A DNA stretch of 64,000 bases. Source: Rhynchopus sp. YZ270_cl-10 (lineage: Eukaryota; Euglenozoa; Diplonemea; Diplonemida; Diplonemidae). The stretch lies in assembly GCA_964035575.1 (NCBI GenBank), contig OZ037890.1, forward strand, positions 1,054,001 through 1,118,000. The letters run 5' to 3'. The position numbers were made by a program, and so were the translations under genes. The number at the start of each line of letters is the position of its first letter. The stretch's first letter is position 1. A model generated the notes under the pieces. It saw only the letters and a list, made by a program, of their open reading frames with translations. It searched no databases and was not told the origin of the DNA. Below are positions 1 through 10,097 of the stretch, piece after piece.

Positions 1-780
1 CCACTTTGGGCAAAATAGCGATTTTTCGAGAAAAAAATCAAAAACCGGGATATTTTTTGACATCACAAAGCCTCCTTTGGCACAAATATACCCCAAAAGT
101 GGCCTGTGAGTCCATTCCAACCTGTTTTGGACATATTTGACACTTTTGGAAGTGTTTTTTTGGTGTTTTTAGGTCAAAAAAATGCCCAAGACGTCCCCAA
201 GACATCCCCAAGACACTTTGCACACCCCCTGTTACGGTCATATTTTTTTCGTTTTTTTGCCTGAAACCCCCAAAATACCCCTCCCGGACCCCACATAGTC
301 CCGAATATCCATCACACACCCACTCAGAGTGAGTAGAAGCACCCCAAAAAAAATATTTTTTAAAGCCCTTCAACTTCAACATGGATGCTGCCGAAACTGA
401 AGCACAATTTTAGGGCTTTAAAAAATATTTTTTTTGGGGTGCTTCTACTCACTCTGAGTGGGTGTGTGATGGATATTCGGGACTATGTGGGGTCCGGGAG
501 GGGTATTTTGGGGGTTTCAGGCAAAAAAACGAAAAAAATATGACCGTAACAGGGGGTGTGCAAAGTGTCTTGGGGATGTCTTGGGGACGTCTTGGGCATT
601 TTTTTGACCTAAAAACACCAAAAAAACACTTCCAAAAGTGTCAAATATGTCCAAAACAGGTTGGAATGGACTCACAGGCCACTTTTGGGGTATATTTGTG
701 CCAAAGGAGGCTTTGTGATGTCAAAAAATATCCCGGTTTTTGATTTTTTTCTCGAAAAATCGCTATTTTGCCCAAAGTGG
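1..780. repeat. Perfect giant palindrome (369-bp arms, 42-bp loop)
   Basis: Bases 1-369 are the exact reverse complement of 412-780; I compared the arms in 60-base blocks and found no mismatch or gap. The loop is 370-411. Base 1 pairs with base 780, so the left arm may continue beyond the window edge. The arms are A/T-rich with C-rich runs, and the open frames they contain on both strands are mirror images of each other with no recognisable family. This could be a recent foldback transposon, a hairpin-forming locus, or an assembly artefact at a contig end. Confidence 0.95.
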
Positions 781-1899
781 CCAAAACGTGAAAAAAGCCG
801 TTTTTTCACTATTTTTTTCCATTTTTTTGTATTCTGGGGTGGCTTCTGGGTCGTTTTTCGACCCACAGGCCCCCTGTGACCCACTCTGAGGGTGTTTTTC
901 ACCCGCAGTTGCCTTGGAGATGACCAGATAATGCCAAATGAATTTTCCGTGCGCAAAAAATGGCTGGAGTCGTACCCCCTAGGGGGGGGGGGAAAGGGTC
1001 AATTTTACAAAACCAGATTTTGAGGAAAATTTTAGCTGAAAATTTGCCCCACGTATAAGCAACCGGGCTCATATTTCTCAAAATTTAAGTGGTCAAAAAT
1101 TTGTCCAATTTTCGAGATTGACCCCACCACTGCACGGGCGGATCCCAAAAATGCAAATAAGGACCCTTTTTAATTTGTTCTCTTGAAATGTGTAATTTCA
1201 AGTTTTCTAGAAAAAAATAACAACTGATCCTACAAGGGTTGAAGGAAGGTGTGTGGAAAACAACAACAAAACAAGGAATTGCTAAGAAAAAGAACGAGGT
1301 GTGCTGTGGGAAACTCCGCGCGATTTTCGAAACCAACATAGCAGCCTGGCGCTTTGCTGGGTGGTGATGATGCGCATGATGTGCTCGACGACAGTTAGTC
1401 GTCTGTGTTCCTTGCGCACTCCTCCTCCGGCGACGACGATGAGTGGGAGGCTGTGGACGACGACGAAGCGGAACACGCCGACCATCGATCGAGCAAATGG
1501 TGCTGGACGAAGAGGGGTCTGAGGGTGACAGCCCCCGTTCTTGAACGTTTCAAGTGCAGGCGTCCCAGTGGTTGTGGCAGCGTTTTCGCATACCTGCAGA
1601 AGAGCAGAGTGTAGATTATTTCTACAGGGCGGTGTTCAGTAGTGTGGGTCCCCCCATAACCACAGCACACCCCGTTTTTTTTCCGATAGCAATTACTTGT
1701 TTTTTTTTCCCTTGATAAATTGACGCCGTGTAGTCGCCTGGCTTTTCTTTTTCCGGCAGTGCGAAAGTACAATACCCGGACTACTTTTGTGTGATCTCCA
1801 CGCAGCCGTCACTTTCCTATCTTGTGTTTCGTGGATACCGATTTTCTGCGTTTTTACTTTACTTTTTTTTTGAAAACTTGGTTGTATTAGTGTAGCCAC
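781..1899. other. Intergenic; unidentified GC-rich coding-like remnant near 1290-1620
   Basis: 781-1280 is A/T-rich and holds no gene I can support. About 1290-1620 is richer in G+C with codon-like texture: one frame (1405-1614) has an acidic Asp/Glu-rich run followed by a basic stretch. An acidic N-terminus of this kind occurs in some piggyBac-type transposases, but no catalytic motif is visible and the frame is interrupted, so I leave it unnamed. 1716-1755 weakly resembles the dispersed repeat seen at 8694-8757. Confidence 0.3.
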
Positions 1900-1905
1900 C
1901 CTAGA

Positions 1906-2116
1906 CATACAGCGCACTCGAGTGTATTATCGGATACGATAATAATTTTCGTATGGAATTATCGCATATTATCGGATACGATAATGCACGATAATTTTTT
2001 TACACGGGGTTTCTCCACATGATCGTGTACACGATAATATGCGAGTCGTATGCGATAATTTTTGCTCAGATCCCGATACGATAATATGCGATAATACGAG
2101 TCATGTGCACAGTATG
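1906..2116. mobile_element. Small inverted-repeat element, CATAC-ended family
   Basis: The element begins CATAC and ends GTATG and is bounded on both sides by the direct repeat CCTAGA (1900-1905 and 2117-2122), read as a 6-bp target duplication. The termini are imperfect inverted repeats. The interior is packed with the word CGATAAT and its complement ATTATCG. There is no coding capacity, so this is a non-autonomous MITE-like element. The same ends recur at 13644-13695, 23118-23916 and 53696-53737. Confidence 0.7.
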
Positions 2117-2122
2117 CCTAGA

Positions 2123-2693
2123 GTGTGCTCCACTATACTTTATTTTCTCCCAAACGGTTATAAGGAACCCGACCCCCCCTTGGCCACGGTACACAGATGT
2201 ACACAATTCAGCAATTACCTACGCTATTCTAACCGTCGTTACCGCAACACCACACCCCCCACAACACATATACTAAAAGTTACGCACACTGTTTGGTGAA
2301 AATATGGTAACTCGAGTGACAAAGTACAAAAACAGGGACTTTTTTTTTACTTTTTGTCCCCCCCCCCCCCCCTTTTTTTTAACTATTCTTACAGTCCCCC
2401 TCAACACATTATTAGAACAGCCCTTCCCATGAAATCCACCGGTTTCACCTAAGCCAGCTATATCATAGGATAGTCATTGCACTGACCTGAAGGTTGGTTG
2501 TGATGCATATCTAGGTCTGCCAATGGTACACACAGCAAGACTCCCTCCCGCTCTTTCCCACACACCCACGCCCCGCAGCACAAAAAAATACACTACTTTT
2601 TTTTGCTTCATCTTTTAAATTCTTTACACACCCAAAAACAAACTATATCGTTGGGCTACCTTCTTCTCATATTTACTCGGTGACGTACCTAAC
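2123..2693. other. Intergenic stretch with homopolymer runs
   Basis: No gene is supported here. It contains T and C runs around 2340-2380 and a pyrimidine-rich segment (about 2655-2680) ending in the AG directly before the start codon at 2696, which may be a 3' splice acceptor for the next gene. Confidence 0.4.
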
Positions 2694-2695
2694 AG

Positions 2696-4453
2696 ATGGA
2701 CGAAGATGCCAGCATCATTGCAGCCTGCGCTACCGTTTGCGTCTTTGCCTCCTTGTATTTGGTTTGGAACCATTGGGTGTTTGTGTCCTCTCATTTCCCG
2801 TTTTTTTCTTCCCTCCGTGTTGGAGAGCTGGTCACCATATCAGGCCTCATAAACAAACCCGATTTGAATCTCTCCGTCGCCACTGTCTGCAGTATTCCTG
2901 ATAAAAACGGGAGGGTTCCGGTACAACTTCCGGATGGCCAAAAATTGCTTTTACAACGCAAAAATTTGACAAGGGTTTCCCCCCTCTTGGGACGCACTGT
3001 AGAACAAAGGGTGGCAGACGCTTCTAAGGGCTTGGTTTGTATTCAACGAGACGGGCTGTATGCTACACAGTTTATTCCGGAGGGGGCGGTGGTGCTTGCG
3101 GATGAGGTTTTGGCGAAGGTGGGGTGTGGAGATACGGATTCGATCCATGCTGCGTCACGCCACCCATTGATGCGTCGTGCAATTGAAACTCCGGTGGCTG
3201 CAGCAGCATCGAACGAAACGAGCGATCTCCTCCGCACACATTTCGGGACAGAATCCGTCTCGGATATTATTAACGAAGACGCAAAAAGCGAAGAAGATTT
3301 GGAAAAATGCGTTCATCATTTGCCTCCACGGAGCCGAGGGTTTTGCTTAAAAAGCTTGCGCCGCATTTGGGGTGCTTCCATCGGACATTCTCCTCGGGTC
3401 ATAACCTTTTTTTCGAATCTTCTCTGTACCGAAATTTTTGATCCAAGCATCGCAGTTCTCCCGAACTCTGAAGCAAAACTCTTCGCGGCGAGGGGCATTA
3501 ACAAAGGGGAGCGGCTGTCTGTACTTCGAGGCAACCCTTATGCATTTACCCCGCATTATTTGTTCAAAAAATCGCTTTTCAGCTACACTTTTGTATACGG
3601 TAAGAAGGAAACTGAGGCAGAGAAAAACCATCGCGAAGAAACCTGGATTGAAGATATAACCTGGGAGCATGTTACTGCATGGGAAAAACATTCGCATACC
3701 CACGCTGCAGGATTGTTGTGTCTTGCGTGGCAAAAGCTAGGAGGTGGTCATTGGACCTGCGCCTGTCTGGTGATTATCTTGATTTCGCAGATGTCTTCAG
3801 GGGTGGGTATTTCAAAGCTTTCTTCTGCAGAATTAGCGCGAATTTCGCATTTTCTTGGATATCTCCAAAAATTTGTTTTGCACACCGTTTTTACTTTAGG
3901 CAGTGTACTTCCTCATGCAATCCCAAATTTGTTTTTGAGGAAAAGGATTGCAGAGAGAGTGGTACATGCGCTGGAGAAACAGTTGGAGGAGGGGTGTGGG
4001 GAGGAGCAGGCACTTCCGATCAAGAGGTCGTTGCAGTGTTTGACGATTATTGTTCCGTTTGGGTGGGTCAGTGGCTGGAAGGATGGATGGCTGAAATGGT
4101 CGCGTGAAGAGGCGGACCTTCCTCCCAGAACCGAGGTGTTCGATTATGGAACAATCGAAGCATGTCTCGGAGCGGACCTAGGGGTCGACCCAGTCCGTCT
4201 TCTCGCCTCAAAAGCCAAGTTGCAGCAAAGCATGGACTCCAAAACGCCTCCCCTCTCAAATCCTTATTCCTCGCAAAGCCAGAGCATGGACGGTCATATA
4301 GACGAAATGCTTCACACCCTAGGTCATGACAGAGAGGAAGCCACAGGTGAGCATGATAGCAACGCATACATGACGCTTCTGTCAAAACTCAGCCATGGAG
4401 ATGATTGGGAGGACAGATTCCAGCATATGCAAGACGCGAAGAAGCCAACATAA
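2696..4453 (+). CDS. Divergent SET-domain-like protein with N-terminal membrane segment
   Basis: A 585-residue single-exon frame. Residues about 6-30 form a hydrophobic segment, likely a membrane anchor. Residues about 45-95 match the pattern V.I.GL...P.LN......GR..V.L..G....L...NL, which often accompanies MYND/SET proteins in protists. From about residue 115 a GLYATQFIPEGAVVLADEVLA stretch resembles the start of a SET fold, and a later AARGINKGERLSV segment resembles the second SET half. SET proteins methylate lysines using S-adenosylmethionine, but the NHSC-type substrate motif and post-SET cysteines are not recognisable, so activity is doubtful. The ATG follows an AG directly, consistent with a splice acceptor. 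The C-terminal 80 residues are low in complexity. The family call is moderate. Confidence 0.45.
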   Translation: MDEDASIIAACATVCVFASLYLVWNHWVFVSSHFPFFSSLRVGELVTISGLINKPDLNLSVATVCSIPDKNGRVPVQLPDGQKLLLQRKNLTRVSPLLGRTVEQRVADASKGLVCIQRDGLYATQFIPEGAVVLADEVLAKVGCGDTDSIHAASRHPLMRRAIETPVAAAASNETSDLLRTHFGTESVSDIINEDAKSEEDLEKCVHHLPPRSRGFCLKSLRRIWGASIGHSPRVITFFSNLLCTEIFDPSIAVLPNSEAKLFAARGINKGERLSVLRGNPYAFTPHYLFKKSLFSYTFVYGKKETEAEKNHREETWIEDITWEHVTAWEKHSHTHAAGLLCLAWQKLGGGHWTCACLVIILISQMSSGVGISKLSSAELARISHFLGYLQKFVLHTVFTLGSVLPHAIPNLFLRKRIAERVVHALEKQLEEGCGEEQALPIKRSLQCLTIIVPFGWVSGWKDGWLKWSREEADLPPRTEVFDYGTIEACLGADLGVDPVRLLASKAKLQQSMDSKTPPLSNPYSSQSQSMDGHIDEMLHTLGHDREEATGEHDSNAYMTLLSKLSHGDDWEDRFQHMQDAKKPT

Positions 4454-4600
4454 AAAAAAAAAAATGGTCACAATAAAATTGAAGGCCGACAAAAACAAAA
4501 AACCCTAGCCTTTTAAAAGGTGGTGTTAAAGAAATAGTCGAAGGACTCATCTTTTGTTGGGTGATATAATTAAACAAGCCGGAACTATGATGCAATCTAA

Positions 4601-4631
4601 GGTGACATAAGCACGGCTTAGGTTCGTATTA
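4601..4631. repeat. Hairpin module type H2
   Basis: GGTGA, a TAAGC...GCTTA inner hairpin, then GGTTCGTATT and a T-tract. It is one of about nine H2 copies; the usual form is GGTGA(C)TAAGC ... GCTTAGGTTCATC followed by CAAC and T's. Confidence 0.55.
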
Positions 4632-4673
4632 AGTTTTTTTCCGGCTCCGGGGTTCGATAACCCGCGGAGTGTC

Positions 4674-4702
4674 AGTGCCTGCGTCCCAGAGGCGTTTGCA
4701 CT
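4674..4702. repeat. Hairpin module type H1
   Basis: AGTGCCT ... AGGCGTTTGCACT: AGTGC pairs with GCACT and GCCT with AGGC. It is followed by ATCAACTTCAC and a T-tract. The core is nearly identical to the copies at 22071, 54358 and 61200. Confidence 0.8.
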
Positions 4703-4810
4703 ATCAACTTCACCTTTTTTTTTTTCCTTTTCTAATTCTTTTTAATTTTGCGAATTCTTTTTTAAAACACATCTGAGATTCTCCTGCCTCCCCTCCCTTT
4801 TTTTCAAAGA

Positions 4811-4938
4811 TATAATCAGATGTAAACCACAAAAATAAACGTAGCACTTCATGATAGAGGTCCACCCCCGGTACATCCGGTTATTGCCACCAATGTACCA
4901 CTGTCACGATCGGGCTATTATTTCAAGCACAACTTTTT
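4811..4938. repeat. Dispersed repeat R5, copy 1
   Basis: Begins TATAATCAGATGTAAACCAC and ends TTTCAAGCACAACTTTTTTT. A diverged same-strand copy is at 19804-19925. Both contain a GGTCCACCCC...CCGGT stretch and a CTGT(T)CACGA...GGGCT segment. No coding capacity; function unknown. Confidence 0.6.
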
Positions 4939-5012
4939 TTAACCATCCCTCCTCCTCCTTCTCTCCTTTTTTTCTACCAAAAAAAAATTAGAAAAAAAAA
5001 AAAAACCTTAAA

Positions 5013-5780
5013 ATGGGAGACAAAGGGACGTGTGGAGGTAGGTCACGTCATGCCGGGTGTCCTGGGTCGATAACAGCTCTTCGCGTAGACTATGGTCGGG
5101 TAACAAGCGCCTTCGAGCCGCAGGATCTCGACCACCCTGCCACACAACGGCGAGAGTCTTTGAAGCAGTGGAAATGCGGTCCACGCCCTGCAGAGAAGCA
5201 GGGCTGGAACTCCTCTGTTGCGCATGCTAATGCGAAGTTCCCTGACCGTGCGAAGATGCATCTCCTCAGCGCGCATCAATCCATCAAGATCGAGCACAAC
5301 TTCCGTGCACAACGTCTGCCCACCTGCTACAAAGATAGCATCTTTGTACCTAAACGGAATAAATTTGAGATGGACGCTACCCCCTTCATGACAGAGAATG
5401 AAAAGGGGCGCATCGTTGGGAAGAACGTCGGAAGCGATTTGAGCAGAAGGGAGTATGCGGACGCGGAGGAGTACGTTGGGGACGGGAGGTGGGATGCTTC
5501 GGTGCTGCTTGAGAATGAGCGGGCCAGCCTGCATGGGAACACGGCGCACCCAGACTACCGGCTTGCAAACAAACTGCGTGTTTCCAAAGCCAACTACATC
5601 CCGCCTCAAAAGGCCGTCGCCCAAAGCAACCTCTCCCTACGCCAAGCAAAGCTACAGCAGACCCAAGCTGCGCAAAGCAGAGAGGCAGAGTTGGCGCGTG
5701 CACCAGTCACACTAAAAAACAAAGCACAATGGGAAAACCTCGACCCAGTCCAAGTCGCGTTGGGCAACCAATCCGCATAA
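5013..5780 (+). CDS. Uncharacterised basic protein (255 aa)
   Basis: An intact 255-residue frame with an AAAATGG start context downstream of a long pyrimidine tract (about 4938-4976) and an AG at 4989-4990 that could be a splice acceptor. I do not recognise the family. It has no signal peptide, membrane segment or classic enzyme motif. It is rich in Arg, Lys, Asn and Gln. Residues about 85-125 carry an aromatic/basic stretch (HQSIKIEHNFRAQRLPTCYK), and the last 70 residues are probably helical (repeated Gln/Ala/Leu). Small basic proteins of this sort occur among flagellar microtubule-associated proteins, but that is only a thought. Codon use resembles its neighbours and the start and stop are clean, so I believe the gene is real even though unnamed. 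Confidence 0.6.
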   Translation: MGDKGTCGGRSRHAGCPGSITALRVDYGRVTSAFEPQDLDHPATQRRESLKQWKCGPRPAEKQGWNSSVAHANAKFPDRAKMHLLSAHQSIKIEHNFRAQRLPTCYKDSIFVPKRNKFEMDATPFMTENEKGRIVGKNVGSDLSRREYADAEEYVGDGRWDASVLLENERASLHGNTAHPDYRLANKLRVSKANYIPPQKAVAQSNLSLRQAKLQQTQAAQSREAELARAPVTLKNKAQWENLDPVQVALGNQSA

Positions 5781-5951
5781 TTTTCTTTTTTGTTGTTGTT
5801 TTCCTTTTCCAAGGAAACTGAATAAAAAAAAATGTGGAAAAAAAAAGGTGAAAAAAATCTTTACATTGTACCCTCTCCCCCCCTCAGTCCCCCCCTGCAA
5901 CACATTCCATTCCAGCCACTATCCCTATCCCCCCGGGTATCCCCCCCGCTT

Positions 5952-7391
5952 ATGTTCCAAGATGACGGATTCCGGAGTAATATTCTTGCCCAGGTACGCC
6001 GATACAGTCATATTGCACGCGATCTGACCGACAGCGAAGCACCTCCTCAGACACTTCCCCCCGCACTTCCGCAGTCGCTTCCACAACAGCCCACCCCGCT
6101 TCCACCTCAGGTACCACAACCACAGCACGCAGCATTAGTCCAGGCACAGCATGCAGCACAGATGCCACAGTACAGCGTGCACGGGAGGGGTGCTGGGGGG
6201 CGTGCGTCACCCACCCCACCACCTCTGCCGGGTGTGACGGCGGTGCCTGAAGTACGTGTTGTGCAGAGTGATGCAATTTTGATGCGCCTAGATGCATTTG
6301 AGCTGCAAGCTAATGCATTTGACTATAACGTTATGCGACGAAAGCGGACAGCAGAGTTGATGTCCGATGTGAAAACGTTGCAACACGAGGTTGCCGCGGA
6401 GAATTCGATTCTCGAGGACGAGGTCCTCCAAGCAAAAAACCTTGCGCAACTTAAGGCGGGCCTAAAAGAAAAATTTTTAACACAGCTGGAAGGCACACAC
6501 ACTGGCCTCCGCGAGGTCACAGCGTATTTCCATGAAAAACAGCTTCAGGTTGTTCGGGCGATGCACTCTGCTTCGCATGAACCTCTCCAACGCTCTTCAT
6601 CTCCTCTCACGACTCAGGATTGTCCTCTCTGCAATGACACACCAGGTGAAGACGAAAACCACGCATTTGACCTTCTCCACAACGAATTGGAGGGGATAAA
6701 TCAACGCATCCATTTAGTTCGCGCAGAGCAAGAATCGTACGTAGACAGCCTCCACGCGGAGTTGCGAAACATCCATCTTCAAATAGAATCTACAAAAGAA
6801 GCAAGAAAACGGTCAGAAGAAGAATTTGTTGTACTATTAGAGCGTGTAGTCGGCAAGCTTGCAGATGAGTTGAAGGAAGAAAAACAAAAAAGGGTGTCGC
6901 TTTTTAAAATGTTGCGAACCGAGATGCGGCGGCGGAACCTCGCGAAACGGACAAAAAATCGGGGAAACATTGAAGTACAAAAGCAAAGCGCGCACCACGC
7001 AAAACCTATTAGGCAAAAAAGAGCGGGATCGCCCCCAAAGCAATTTGTTGTTGCTGAGGTGGTTGGTGCAGGGGGGATGACGTCGCCGCCACCAGCGATG
7101 GCAGAGCCTGCTCAACCCTTATGGGCAGAGAGAGAGACGATGCCGGCAGTACACCAGGCGCCAGATTTATCTCCCACACCCACGACACTCAGAATGGCGC
7201 CGTCGTCTCTCTTCACGCATCTGTTCCAGCCCCACCCAGCTACCCCCGTCAAATCAATAAGAGGCCCAGGACTTTCCTCTCTCAACGCGAATGTCAACCT
7301 CAAAAACCAGCATGCCATAGTTCAAAAACGCACCCCCTCAGGAAAACTCCAGCCTCACAACAAAGAGGATTCAAAACCGAAATGGAAGTAA
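5952..7391 (+). CDS. Coiled-coil protein, possibly SF-assemblin-like
   Basis: About 479 residues. I start at 5952 (MFQDDG) rather than at the in-frame ATG at 5832, because the stretch between them is a pyrimidine-rich leader with an AG acceptor-like site near 5886. After a Pro/Gln-rich N-terminus (about residues 20-85), residues about 100-330 are heptad-like coiled coil, interrupted by a short Cys-containing insert (CPLCNDTPGE). The segment reading ESTKEARKRSEEEF...LADELKEEKQKR resembles the E..aR...EE.i....i..L...L..E...R pattern of SF-assemblin/beta-giardin proteins, which form striated fibres at flagellar basal bodies. The C-terminal 120 residues are basic and disordered. A generic centrosomal or flagellar coiled coil is the alternative. 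Confidence 0.5.
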   Translation: MFQDDGFRSNILAQVRRYSHIARDLTDSEAPPQTLPPALPQSLPQQPTPLPPQVPQPQHAALVQAQHAAQMPQYSVHGRGAGGRASPTPPPLPGVTAVPEVRVVQSDAILMRLDAFELQANAFDYNVMRRKRTAELMSDVKTLQHEVAAENSILEDEVLQAKNLAQLKAGLKEKFLTQLEGTHTGLREVTAYFHEKQLQVVRAMHSASHEPLQRSSSPLTTQDCPLCNDTPGEDENHAFDLLHNELEGINQRIHLVRAEQESYVDSLHAELRNIHLQIESTKEARKRSEEEFVVLLERVVGKLADELKEEKQKRVSLFKMLRTEMRRRNLAKRTKNRGNIEVQKQSAHHAKPIRQKRAGSPPKQFVVAEVVGAGGMTSPPPAMAEPAQPLWAERETMPAVHQAPDLSPTPTTLRMAPSSLFTHLFQPHPATPVKSIRGPGLSSLNANVNLKNQHAIVQKRTPSGKLQPHNKEDSKPKWK

Positions 7392-8541
7392 AAACAAAAT
7401 CTTCTGTGGTATCCTCTTTCAATGATATTAAGAGAGAATCCTTGGTGGGGCTGAGACTTGCATGGCTTAATCCTTGAAACAAGCATATGACTACTGGCAG
7501 GATTAACCAGGTTTCTTGTCACTCTAATCGATAGGGGATTGCTCCCCTGAGATCAGTGATCAAAGAGCCTAATGACGGTTGATATATTCCGGCTTCACCT
7601 GTGAAGAGGCTTTCTAAGCCAACCCTATTCGAAGAGGGTGGTTGATTATGCAAATAAAGGTGCCGTCCTTTGCGATCTCTTTAGTGGTAAAAGGTTGTGG
7701 ACCTTTTTTTGACCTTTGCTTTGATGATTTTGTCGTACAAAAAGAAAGGGTGGGGGGTTTCGGGAAAGTTGGTTGTGTCATGTATTGTGTCTTGTGATGT
7801 CATTGTTCATCAGAAGATGCAAAACACACCATGTGTACGATACAATCACTAGAGGTTGTATCGAGAATTTTTTAAAATAAGGTTTTTCGTGTTTTCCTCA
7901 AGACAAAAGACCAAAAAAAAGGTGTTGTTTTAGATTTTAGAGATTTTTTCTTTTGAATGGAATGTTCTAAGTGATAGTGGTCTATATTCACAATCATTTT
8001 TCTTTTTGAATAGTGTATGGTACTCAAGGATATTAATCTGGTTGAGGTTTATCTTAGCTACCTTTTCTTTTCGTTTTGGATTTGTTGAACTCCCGCATGA
8101 GTGATGAAGTCCCTCTCTTTTTTATTTGATGTATCTGTACACAAAAACGTTCTTCTTTGATGTGAACGTAGATGAAAACTATTTTAGCCCATTCACTTTT
8201 AGTCTGTTTTTTTTTTTCGTTTTTCAATTTTTCTAGACTTTTCAAAATATATAACAATGATTTCCCCTCTCCCTTCTGCCTTTTTTTTTCCCTCTCGGAC
8301 CTTGGAAAGCTGCACTACTTTTGTGTAGTAGGGTGTCTAGTGGAAGTGCATGGAAAAAACAGGGGAGATGGCTTTCTCTTGCTGCGCTGATGACGTAGTC
8401 GTCTCTTGAAAGGCGCGCTGACCGTGAACTGTTGATTGTTTTCCCACACACACGGGATGTGTCCTCCTTCTGCACCTTACAAAAGGAAAGGGAATAATTG
8501 CGAGTGTGGTGGAGCACACACACACACAAAATAATAACAAA
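7392..8541. other. Intergenic; possible structured RNA near 7440-7720
   Basis: No protein gene. 7440-7720 is less T-rich than its surroundings and has several local hairpins (GGGG...CCCC at 7534-7547, CCCTATTCGAAGAGGG at 7623-7638, GGCTTTCTAAGCC near 7608), an ATGCAAAT octamer-like word near 7648, and a T7 run at 7704. I could not match it to U1-U6, SRP or RNase P RNA. At 7829-7855 an 8-bp stem (CGATACAA/TTGTATCG) is visible. The rest is T-rich, with a pyrimidine stretch before 8542. Confidence 0.25.
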
Positions 8542-10097
8542 ATGCTGCGAACACGCCTTCCGCTAGCAAAGGTGCTACGCCAGTGTCCACGGGTGCAGAG
8601 CAGGAGCTATACGCGTGTACGGGTGTATGTAACCATGTTGTTATTTGTATCTCTGAGAGACGTGTGTGCACATTCATTATTTCATGTTTTCTTTGATAAA
8701 TTGTTGGAGTAGTGTAGTTGCCTCGGTTGTGTTGCCACAGTTGTGCAAGCTCCACTGTATTCTTTATATCCTGTGCTTTCATCCGGATGGCTGGCATCGT
8801 ACGTGGGTCAGTCGGGGGGTGCCTGCATTAATAACTTATATATTGCCTAGATAATCTGATAGTCTTCACTATGATGGACACGGTACTGTATTTCGTTACA
8901 TTACTGTTTTCAGGGTAACGTCGGTCTATAAGCCGTCATCCCCAGCATCTCGCCTAGAGACTGGATTTGAGCAACGAGAAGCACTCTCGCACCTCCGAAA
9001 AATTTTACCAACAACACACAGCACTCTCTCTCTTTGGGGCCACATTCTTCGCAAGAATTACCCCATATTAGTTACCAAACACAAACACACACACTCTCTC
9101 TCTCTCTACAGGGTATCGAATAGAGGAGGAACGGCACCTCCGTTCGCAGGGGTGCTCCTCTTCACTGCGATAGGGACCCTGCTGATGTTGATCCTTCGTG
9201 GTGATGAGCAAGCACGACAGCGCCAGGCCAACGCCATGTACGCGCCGTACGCAGACGGCAGCCCGCTTGGACCCCCACCAGCGCACCCCCAGCACCAGGC
9301 AATCCCAGTCAACCCCACACCACAGCAACAGCTCCTGCAGCACAGCGCCAACGGACGCCCGCCACCACCAACTAGAGCGCCACTCACAACACCGGTATGC
9401 ATTGTTTTGAAAAAATAAAGAGCAGCAGTCTTCGGACAAGTGAGTAGCGACACCTCCCTTGCCAGCTGACAGAAGCCAAGTCGCAAAGGTTTTTATACGT
9501 TTGGTTTTGTGGTTTTGAGTTCTAAGAAAAGACAAGTAGACCATGGAAAACTGTTTGATAATAGCAACAGTGGCTTAATCTCTTTACATCACGGAGGGTC
9601 TTGCACTGACGATGTCCCCCTCTGTTACGACCAATGTATGCAGTTAGGACTGAAACATGATGTACTGAAATTTTTGCCAACTACTTTATTTTCTTCACGT
9701 GACCCCTTTTAACCCACCCCCTTACTCTAAAACTTTGAAGATGCAACTTTTGTGTATAAACAGCACTTTGAATGCAAATCAACAAATAAAAGCTACTTTC
9801 TAGGGTTGAGGATGGCCTCCGTCCATACCGATTAAGTACAAAGCCTTAGGGCGACATTGTGTACAGATCCTACCTCGGTAGGTGATTGTCGATACAACAA
9901 TAAATGTCAAGTCAACCCTCAAAGGTTCCAAGCTTGAGTGTACATTTGACCAACTATTCTAGAAGAAAAAAAACGTCACTTCAATTCCATTTTCACAGCC
10001 GCCAAACGTTCCCGCAGCCTGGGATGGCTACCAGTGGATTCCTCTGCAGTTTGGTGAGCCGCCAGGCGTGAGCGCCACAAACCCTGTGGTGGTGTAG
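8542..10097 (+). CDS. Probable mitochondrial single-span membrane protein, 3 exons
   Basis: Exons 8542-8624, 8914-9394 and 9999-10097; the phases agree at both junctions (donors GTATGT and GTATGC, acceptors TTTTCAG and TTCACAG). The first exon encodes MLRTRLPLAKVLRQCPRVQ, an Arg-rich amphipathic start typical of mitochondrial targeting. A hydrophobic segment (FAGVLLFTAIGTLLMLIL) lies in exon 2, followed by a Gln/Pro-rich region. Exon 3 adds a short ordered-looking tail (WDGYQWIPLQFGEPPG). Family not recognised; small respiratory-complex accessory subunits look like this. The stretch encoded at about 9071-9110 (CA/CT repeats ending in ACAG) looks like an intron 3' end but must be read through to keep the frame, so exon 2 may be wrong. 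Intron 1 carries a dispersed repeat and intron 2 an H4 hairpin. Confidence 0.45.
8694..8757 (-). repeat. Dispersed repeat R7 (intronic copy)
   Basis: The reverse complement of the repeat around 20018-20090 (GTGGCAACACAACCGAGGCAACTACACTAC core). A shorter + copy is at 13512-13546 and an internally deleted minus copy at 35523-35570. It lies within intron 1 of the 8542-10097 gene. Confidence 0.65.
9858..9900. repeat. Hairpin module type H4 (intronic)
   Basis: GTACAGA then CCTACC-TC-GGTAGG, a perfect 6-bp stem, then TGATTGTCGA. Related copies are at 12647-12690 (in an intron of the SNARE gene), 14356-14395 and 14482-14525. Confidence 0.6.

Noticed and set aside
1395-1772. 125-residue minus-strand frame rich in Ser, Arg and Thr
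   Set aside because: No domain; it mirrors the GC-rich remnant on the + strand, and neither strand is convincing.
4640-4672. GGGGTTCGATAACCC as a tRNA T-arm (B box)
   Set aside because: The T-loop spacing is wrong, and no anticodon or acceptor stem can be formed upstream.
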